Origin: DSOS01 sp035286585
GTDB lineage: Bacteria > Chloroflexota > Anaerolineae > Anaerolineales > UBA4823
Direction of reading: 5' to 3'
Assembly (NCBI GenBank): GCA_035286585.1
Contig: DATEDC010000234.1
Span: forward strand, 1 to 8,310
DNA length: 8,310 nt
Positions 5,052 through 8,310 of the stretch are shown piece after piece. The position numbers and the translations under genes are program-made. Position 1 is the first letter of the stretch, and every line of letters starts with the position of its first letter. Under the pieces are notes generated by a model. That model saw only the letters and a program-made list of their open reading frames with translations, had not been told where the DNA came from and searched no databases.

Positions 5052-6629
5052 ATGTCACAAGCCCTCTATCGAAAGTGGCGCCCTCAGCGCTGGGAACAGG
5101 TTGTCGGCCAGCAGCACGTTGTGCAGACCCTGCGCAACGCGGTCGCTGCTGACCGGGTTGCGCATGCCTATTTGTTTGCCGGGCCGCGCGGCACTGGTAA
5201 AACCACTGTGGCGCGCTTGCTGGCTAAGGCAGTGAACTGTCTGGATCCCGATCTGGCTGGACGCCCCTGCGAACGATGCGAGCATTGCCTGGCTGTGAAT
5301 CAGGGCCGCTTTCTTGACATGATCGAAATCGACGCGGCTTCGAATACCAGCGTTGACGATGTCCGCAATTTGCGCGATAAGATCAACTTCTCTCCCAACC
5401 AGGGTCGCTATAAAGTGTACATCGTGGATGAAGTCCACATGCTCTCGACAGCAGCTTTCAACGCTCTGCTCAAAACGCTGGAAGAGCCGCCCCATCACGC
5501 TATCTTCGTCCTGGCGACGACCGAGATCCACAAGATACCTGCCACCGTGCTTTCGCGCTGCCAGCGCCACGAATTTCGCCGCATACCGGTCCAGGATATT
5601 GTAGATACCTTAAAAGAAGTGGCGGAAGCCGAGGGGATTAAAGTTCAACCCGATGCGTTGCTGTTGATCGCCCGGCAGGCAACCGGCTCGATGCGGGATG
5701 CGATCTCCCTCTTAGACCAGCTCGCCTCCGCTGGTCAGGAGATCAGCCTCGACCTGGCTCAAGTTGTCTTGGGCACCGTTACCAACCAGGCGGTGATCGA
5801 TATTGTCCAGGCGATCTTGGATGGGGACTCGGCCGCCGGGCTGGAGAGCATCCAGCGCACATTGGATGGGGGCGCCGACCCACGCCAGTTTTCGCGCCAG
5901 ATTGTTGACTATCTGCGTAATCTGCTCATGGCGCGCATGGGCGATCCCAAGCAGATCGACGCGAATGCAGATGTGCTGGCTCACATTGCCCGCCATGCCC
6001 AGCTTTTGGATGTAACTGAGATCCTGTACTTGATCCAGGTGTTCAATCAGGCCGCCTTCGACGTGCGCAGCGCCTGGCAGCCTTCCCTTCCATTAGAAGT
6101 CGCCTGCATTGAGGCTTTGCGCCGTCGCCATCCTGCTCAGGAGCCCGAGGTGGAAAAAAAGGCCCCGGCGGTGCAAAAAGACGCTCGCCATCCTCAGACC
6201 GCGCCGTCGCAGGAAGCGCGGACGGCAGAGGTGGTTGGAGATGCCGCCAGCGAAAATAGTTCTGCGCCGGATGAGGGGGAGAGCGGCTTGACGCTCCAGA
6301 TGGTGAGCGAAAATTGGCGCACGATCCTGGCTCGTTTACGCCAGCACAACCCCACGGCAGAAGCGCTGATGAGGTCTGGGCGGGTGCTGGGCGTGAAGGA
6401 TGGCGCGCTGTTTATGGGGTTTTCGGAAGTCCTGAAATCTAAAATGGAAAAAGGTGAAAACCTGGAGCTGGTGGGCCGGGTATTAAAAGAAGTTTTCGAT
6501 AGAGAGATCCCGATTCGCTGTATTGTTTCCACTGGCAGAGCCGCGAAACTGCCGCCAGACCTGGATAGCGAAGGCATGGTGGCTGCCGCGCTGCGCGATT
6601 TGGGCGGTGAAATTGTTGACGTTCAATGA
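5052..6629 (+). CDS. dnaX: DNA polymerase III clamp-loader subunits tau (and probably gamma)
   Basis: The 525-residue product is the clamp-loader ATPase that opens the sliding clamp and organises the replisome. Visible landmarks are ALYRKWRPQRWEQVVGQ at the start, Walker A GPRGTGKT (44-51), a four-Cys zinc module (Cys63, 73, 76, 79), Walker B VYIVDEVHM with Asp126-Glu127, sensor-1 LATTE (154-158) and the SRC motif with arginine finger Arg169. AAA+ and collar domains end near residue 360. A charged, Ala/Glu/Pro-rich linker (about 362-412) follows, then a tau C-terminal domain (about 413-520). It is shorter than E. coli tau (643 residues). The linker opens with codons GAA AAA AAG, an A AAA AAG slippery heptamer at 6155-6161, so a -1 frameshift product of about 402 residues ending at TAG 6257-6259 is likely. 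The SD is weak (AGAAAG). ybaB follows after 24 bases. Confidence 0.95.
   Translation: MSQALYRKWRPQRWEQVVGQQHVVQTLRNAVAADRVAHAYLFAGPRGTGKTTVARLLAKAVNCLDPDLAGRPCERCEHCLAVNQGRFLDMIEIDAASNTSVDDVRNLRDKINFSPNQGRYKVYIVDEVHMLSTAAFNALLKTLEEPPHHAIFVLATTEIHKIPATVLSRCQRHEFRRIPVQDIVDTLKEVAEAEGIKVQPDALLLIARQATGSMRDAISLLDQLASAGQEISLDLAQVVLGTVTNQAVIDIVQAILDGDSAAGLESIQRTLDGGADPRQFSRQIVDYLRNLLMARMGDPKQIDANADVLAHIARHAQLLDVTEILYLIQVFNQAAFDVRSAWQPSLPLEVACIEALRRRHPAQEPEVEKKAPAVQKDARHPQTAPSQEARTAEVVGDAASENSSAPDEGESGLTLQMVSENWRTILARLRQHNPTAEALMRSGRVLGVKDGALFMGFSEVLKSKMEKGENLELVGRVLKEVFDREIPIRCIVSTGRAAKLPPDLDSEGMVAAALRDLGGEIVDVQ
6139..6189 (+). promoter_or_regulatory. Predicted programmed -1 ribosomal frameshift signal in dnaX
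   Basis: The heptamer A AAA AAG (6155-6161) is in the correct phase (gaA AAA AAG). An SD-like AGGAG lies at 6139-6143, 11 bases upstream, close to the 10-base spacing of the E. coli dnaX stimulator. A modest stem 6167-6171/6185-6189 begins 5 bases after the heptamer. Shifted reading adds 32 codons (GPGGAKRR...) before TAG 6257-6259. Confidence 0.6.
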
Positions 6630-6653
6630 GGTAAGTTTATTAGCGGAGGAGCT

Positions 6654-6986
6654 ATGGTAAAAGGCTTCAAAAGCAAGGGAGCGAAAAGTCCGGGCGGGAT
6701 GGGTATGATGCAGCAACTGCAAAAACTCCAGGAGCAATTGGAAGTTGCCCAGGCTGCCCTGGCAGAGGAGTCTGTGACTGCCACTGCAGGCGGCGGCGCG
6801 GTTTCCGTCACGGTAACCGGCGACCAGCGCTGCCAGGAAATCAAGATCGCCCCCGAATTGATCCAGGAGGGTGATGTCGAGATGCTGCAGGACCTGGTGC
6901 TGACCGCCTTTAACAGCGCTTTGGAGAAATCGCGCAGCCTTGCCGCCGAGCGTTTGGGACCTCTGGCAGGGGGTTTGCCATTCTAA
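6654..6986 (+). CDS. ybaB: YbaB/EbfC family nucleoid-associated protein
   Basis: The 110-residue protein matches the YbaB/EbfC family. A flexible Gly/Lys-rich start (KGFKSKGAKSPGG) precedes GMMQQLQKLQEQLEVAQAALAEESVTATAGGGAVSVTVTGDQRCQEIKIAPEL, then EMLQDLVLTAFNSALEKSRSLAAERLGPLAGGLPF. Family members form dimeric 'tweezers' that bind DNA with little sequence specificity and often sit between dnaX and recR, as here. The start at 6654 has a strong SD (GGAGGA at 6645-6650). The N-terminal extension of about 12 residues is basic and may add DNA contacts. It is probably co-transcribed with dnaX (24-base gap) and recR (64-base gap). Confidence 0.93.
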   Translation: MVKGFKSKGAKSPGGMGMMQQLQKLQEQLEVAQAALAEESVTATAGGGAVSVTVTGDQRCQEIKIAPELIQEGDVEMLQDLVLTAFNSALEKSRSLAAERLGPLAGGLPF

Positions 6987-7050
6987 TCGGCGTCTGCCTG
7001 GAGCAGCTTGCTGAAAATGCTGGGCATGAAGTGGCTTTTCAAGCGCTGAA

Positions 7051-7656
7051 ATGATCCTCCCTGAGCCTGTACAAAGGTTGATCGATGTTCTCTCTCGGCT
7101 GCCGGGGATTGGTCCCAAAACAGCCTCCCGGCTGTCTTTTTATTTGCTGCGTACCCCTGAGGACCTCTCCCGTGAGCTGGGAGACGCGTTGTATGCTTTG
7201 AGATCGGGAACGGTGTATTGCCAGACATGTTTTAACATCACGGTCAGCGGGCGCCAGGCGTGCGAGATTTGCGCCAGCGCAGAACGGGATGAGTCGCTGC
7301 TTTGCGTTGTGGAAGATCCGCTCGACGTGCTGGCCCTGGAGCGCACCTCTGGCTATACGGGAAAGTACCATGTGCTGCACGGCGTGCTGTCGCCAATCGA
7401 AGGTGTGGGTCCCGAGGATCTGAAAATTGGCGAGCTTCTGGACCGCGTGGCGGAGGGCGCCATCCGTGAGGTCATCCTGGCGACCAATCCCAGCCTGGAA
7501 GGCGACGCTACCGCCATGTATCTGGGTCAAAAACTTCAGCCGCTGGGCGTCAAGATCACCCGCCTGGCGCGCGGCTTGCCGGTAGGGGGAGACTTGGAAT
7601 ATGCTGACCCAACCACCCTGCTCCGCGCGCTGACTGGACGCCACGAGATGTCCTGA
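7051..7656 (+). CDS. recR: Recombination mediator protein RecR
   Basis: This is a full-length 201-residue RecR. It contains the helix-hairpin-helix LPGIGPKTASRLSF (17-30), a four-Cys zinc finger (Cys57, Cys60, Cys71, Cys74 in YCQTC...ACEIC) and a Toprim domain from about residue 81 (LLCVVEDPLDVLALE; later ATNPSLEGDATAMYL). The end, ITRLARGLPVGGDLEYADPTTLLRAL, is the conserved Walker-B-like RecR tail. RecR acts with RecO (and RecF) to load RecA on SSB-coated single-stranded DNA at gaps and breaks. No good SD precedes ATG 7051. Instead a 10-codon ORF (7017-7049) ends one base before it, so translation may be coupled. No terminator is obvious after the stop, and the tRNA promoter starts 22 bases later. 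Confidence 0.96.
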   Translation: MILPEPVQRLIDVLSRLPGIGPKTASRLSFYLLRTPEDLSRELGDALYALRSGTVYCQTCFNITVSGRQACEICASAERDESLLCVVEDPLDVLALERTSGYTGKYHVLHGVLSPIEGVGPEDLKIGELLDRVAEGAIREVILATNPSLEGDATAMYLGQKLQPLGVKITRLARGLPVGGDLEYADPTTLLRALTGRHEMS

Positions 7657-7677
7657 AAACCCTCCAAATTAATAACC

Positions 7678-7706
7678 TTGTCTCAGAAGATAGCCTCTGG
7701 TATAAT
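7678..7706 (+). promoter_or_regulatory. Strong promoter of the tRNA-tuf operon
   Basis: TTGTCT (7678-7683), exactly 17 bases, then a perfect TATAAT (7701-7706) preceded by TGG (extended -10). Transcription should start near 7713, about 29 bases before the first tRNA. Confidence 0.8.
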
Positions 7707-7741
7707 CGCTTCGCTCACCGGCAGGCTGTCACCTCTATCAC

Positions 7742-7814
7742 GCCGACGTAGCTCAATCGGCAGAGCAACCGCCTTGTAAGTGGTAGGTTATGGGTTCGAT
7801 TCCCATCGTCGGCT
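7742..7814 (+). tRNA. tRNA-Thr (anticodon TGT)
   Basis: The cloverleaf is complete: acceptor GCCGACG (7742-7748) / CGTCGGC (7807-7813), D arm AGCTCAATCGGCAGAGC, anticodon stem ACCGC/GTGGT with loop CTTGTAA, and T arm ATGGG-TTCGATT-CCCAT. The discriminator base is T and CCA is not encoded. The anticodon UGU reads ACA and, by wobble, ACG. Confidence 0.95.
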
Positions 7815-7830
7815 TCCGTTGCAGTTTGGC

Positions 7831-7859
7831 GATCAGAGCTGACTGTGCCAGTTCTGATC
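7831..7859 (+). repeat. Long hairpin in the tRNA-Thr/tRNA-Tyr spacer
   Basis: An 11-bp stem 7831-7841/7849-7859 (one G-U pair) with a 7-base loop lies between the two tRNAs, followed by a second small stem 7862-7866/7873-7877. There is no T-run, so it is more likely a processing or spacing element than a terminator. Confidence 0.5.
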
Positions 7860-7902
7860 TCAAGCCAGGGACGGCTTTGAAAACCTAGGAGACGATCCGC
7901 AG

Positions 7903-7985
7903 GGGCGGTTACCCAAGTGGCCAAAGGGGGCTGACTGTAAATCAGCTGGCAAAAGCCTTCGGAGGTTCGAATCCTTCACCGCCCA
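7903..7985 (+). tRNA. tRNA-Tyr (anticodon GTA)
   Basis: The acceptor is GGGCGGT (7903-7909) / ACCGCCC (7978-7984) with discriminator A. The anticodon stem GCTGA/TCAGC encloses CTGTAAA (anticodon GTA), and a long variable arm makes this a type II tRNA as expected for bacterial tRNA-Tyr. The T arm is GGAGG-TTCGAAT-CCTTC. CCA is not encoded. Confidence 0.95.
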
Positions 7986-7999
7986 CTTGAGACTACGGG

Positions 8000-8025
8000 C
8001 AAAAGCGTCGCCAAGATTGCTTTTG
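8000..8025 (+). repeat. Hairpin in the tRNA-Tyr/tRNA-Thr spacer
   Basis: CAAAAGC (8000-8006) pairs with GCTTTTG (8019-8025) over a 12-base loop. There is no terminal T-run. It is probably a processing element of the polycistronic tRNA transcript. Confidence 0.35.
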
Positions 8026-8047
8026 TCGCGTGGTTGTGTAACGTTAA

Positions 8048-8120
8048 GCCCTCATAGCTCAGTCGGTAGAGCACGTTCTTGGTAAGAACGGGGTCATGGG
8101 TTCAAGTCCCATTGAGGGCT
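8048..8120 (+). tRNA. tRNA-Thr (anticodon GGT)
   Basis: The acceptor is GCCCTCA (8048-8054) / TGAGGGC (8113-8119) with discriminator T. The anticodon stem CGTTC/GAACG encloses TTGGTAA (anticodon GGT, reading ACC and ACU). The T arm is ATGGG-TTCAAGT-CCCAT. CCA is not encoded. It sits directly upstream of tuf, the same place as thrT before tufB in E. coli. Confidence 0.95.
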
Positions 8121-8169
8121 CTCGTTGCCAATAATATCGTAAACAAAACATCGAAGGAGAAGGAGACAA

Positions 8170-8310
8170 ATGGCCAAGCAGAAATTTGAGCGGACGAAGC
8201 CGCACATGAACGTAGGGACGATGGGGCACATCGATCATGGGAAGACGACGTTGACGGCGGCGATCACGAAATATAGTGCGCTGAAGGGGTATGGGGAATA
8301 CCGGCCGTTT
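8170..8310 (+). CDS. tuf: Elongation factor Tu, N-terminal 47 residues (3' end outside window)
   Basis: The frame begins MAKQKFERTKPHMNVGTMGHIDHGKTTLTAAITKYS in two recognisable blocks: KPHMNVGT, then the G1 P-loop GHIDHGKT (19-26), which binds the GTP phosphates. EF-Tu delivers aminoacyl-tRNA to the ribosome. ATG 8170 is preceded by AAGGAG and AGGAG (8154-8165). The 49-base gap after tRNA-Thr shows no separate promoter with both boxes, so tuf is probably expressed from the tRNA promoter at 7678. Codon use is odd for such a highly expressed gene: all five glycines are GGG and all six threonines are ACG. Confidence 0.96.
   Translation, partial: MAKQKFERTKPHMNVGTMGHIDHGKTTLTAAITKYSALKGYGEYRPF

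Noticed and set aside
6483..7118. 211-codon open frame on the - strand over the dnaX end, ybaB and recR start
   Set aside because: It runs antisense to three conserved genes and its translation shows no family resemblance.
7039..7644. 201-codon open frame on the - strand opposite recR
   Set aside because: It mirrors recR almost exactly and is an antisense artefact of GC-rich coding sequence.

Overview
This 8.3 kb window is ordinary moderately GC-rich bacterial chromosome. The gene set (PolX, a RIO kinase, a YacP-type NYN protein, Thr/Pro-rich secreted LysM proteins, a lamin-tail domain, and a tRNA-tuf cluster) suggests Chloroflexota, probably Anaerolineae or a relative. That placement is an inference from gene content and style, not a marker-based result. 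No CRISPR array, prophage or insertion sequence is visible.

Layout. 1-373 is the 3' end of a PolX-type DNA polymerase/PHP exonuclease gene. 374-738 has no conventional gene but looks like a compact + strand unit: a consensus promoter, structured leader RNA, a 22-codon ORF with a near-perfect Shine-Dalgarno (SD), and a strong terminator ahead of a RIO-family kinase gene (739-1752). 1829-2875 encodes a secreted, C-terminally anchored CAP/LysM protein. 2876-3143 lies between convergent genes and contains three consecutive hairpins. Base-pair evidence and a good promoter point to a - strand RNA with C7 apical loops and a 16S-tail-like ACCUCCUUA linker. 3144-3632 (-) is a YacP-like NYN nuclease whose promoter predicts a leaderless mRNA; divergent from it is a membrane-anchored LysM + lamin-tail protein (3731-4516).

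From 4558 rightward comes housekeeping DNA: a DnaJC28-domain (DUF1992) protein, then dnaX-ybaB-recR, a classical replication/repair operon. dnaX carries an in-frame A AAA AAG slippery heptamer with an upstream SD-like element, so a programmed -1 frameshift (tau/gamma) is likely. A strong promoter at 7678-7706 then drives tRNA-Thr(TGT), tRNA-Tyr(GTA) and tRNA-Thr(GGT), followed by the start of tuf. This parallels the thrU-tyrU-glyT-thrT-tufB order of E. coli without the tRNA-Gly.

The two places most worth attention are the putative anti-SD small RNA at about 2937-3078 (-) and the sORF/terminator cassette at 370-626. Both are predictions from reading sequence only; no folding, alignment or database search was possible.
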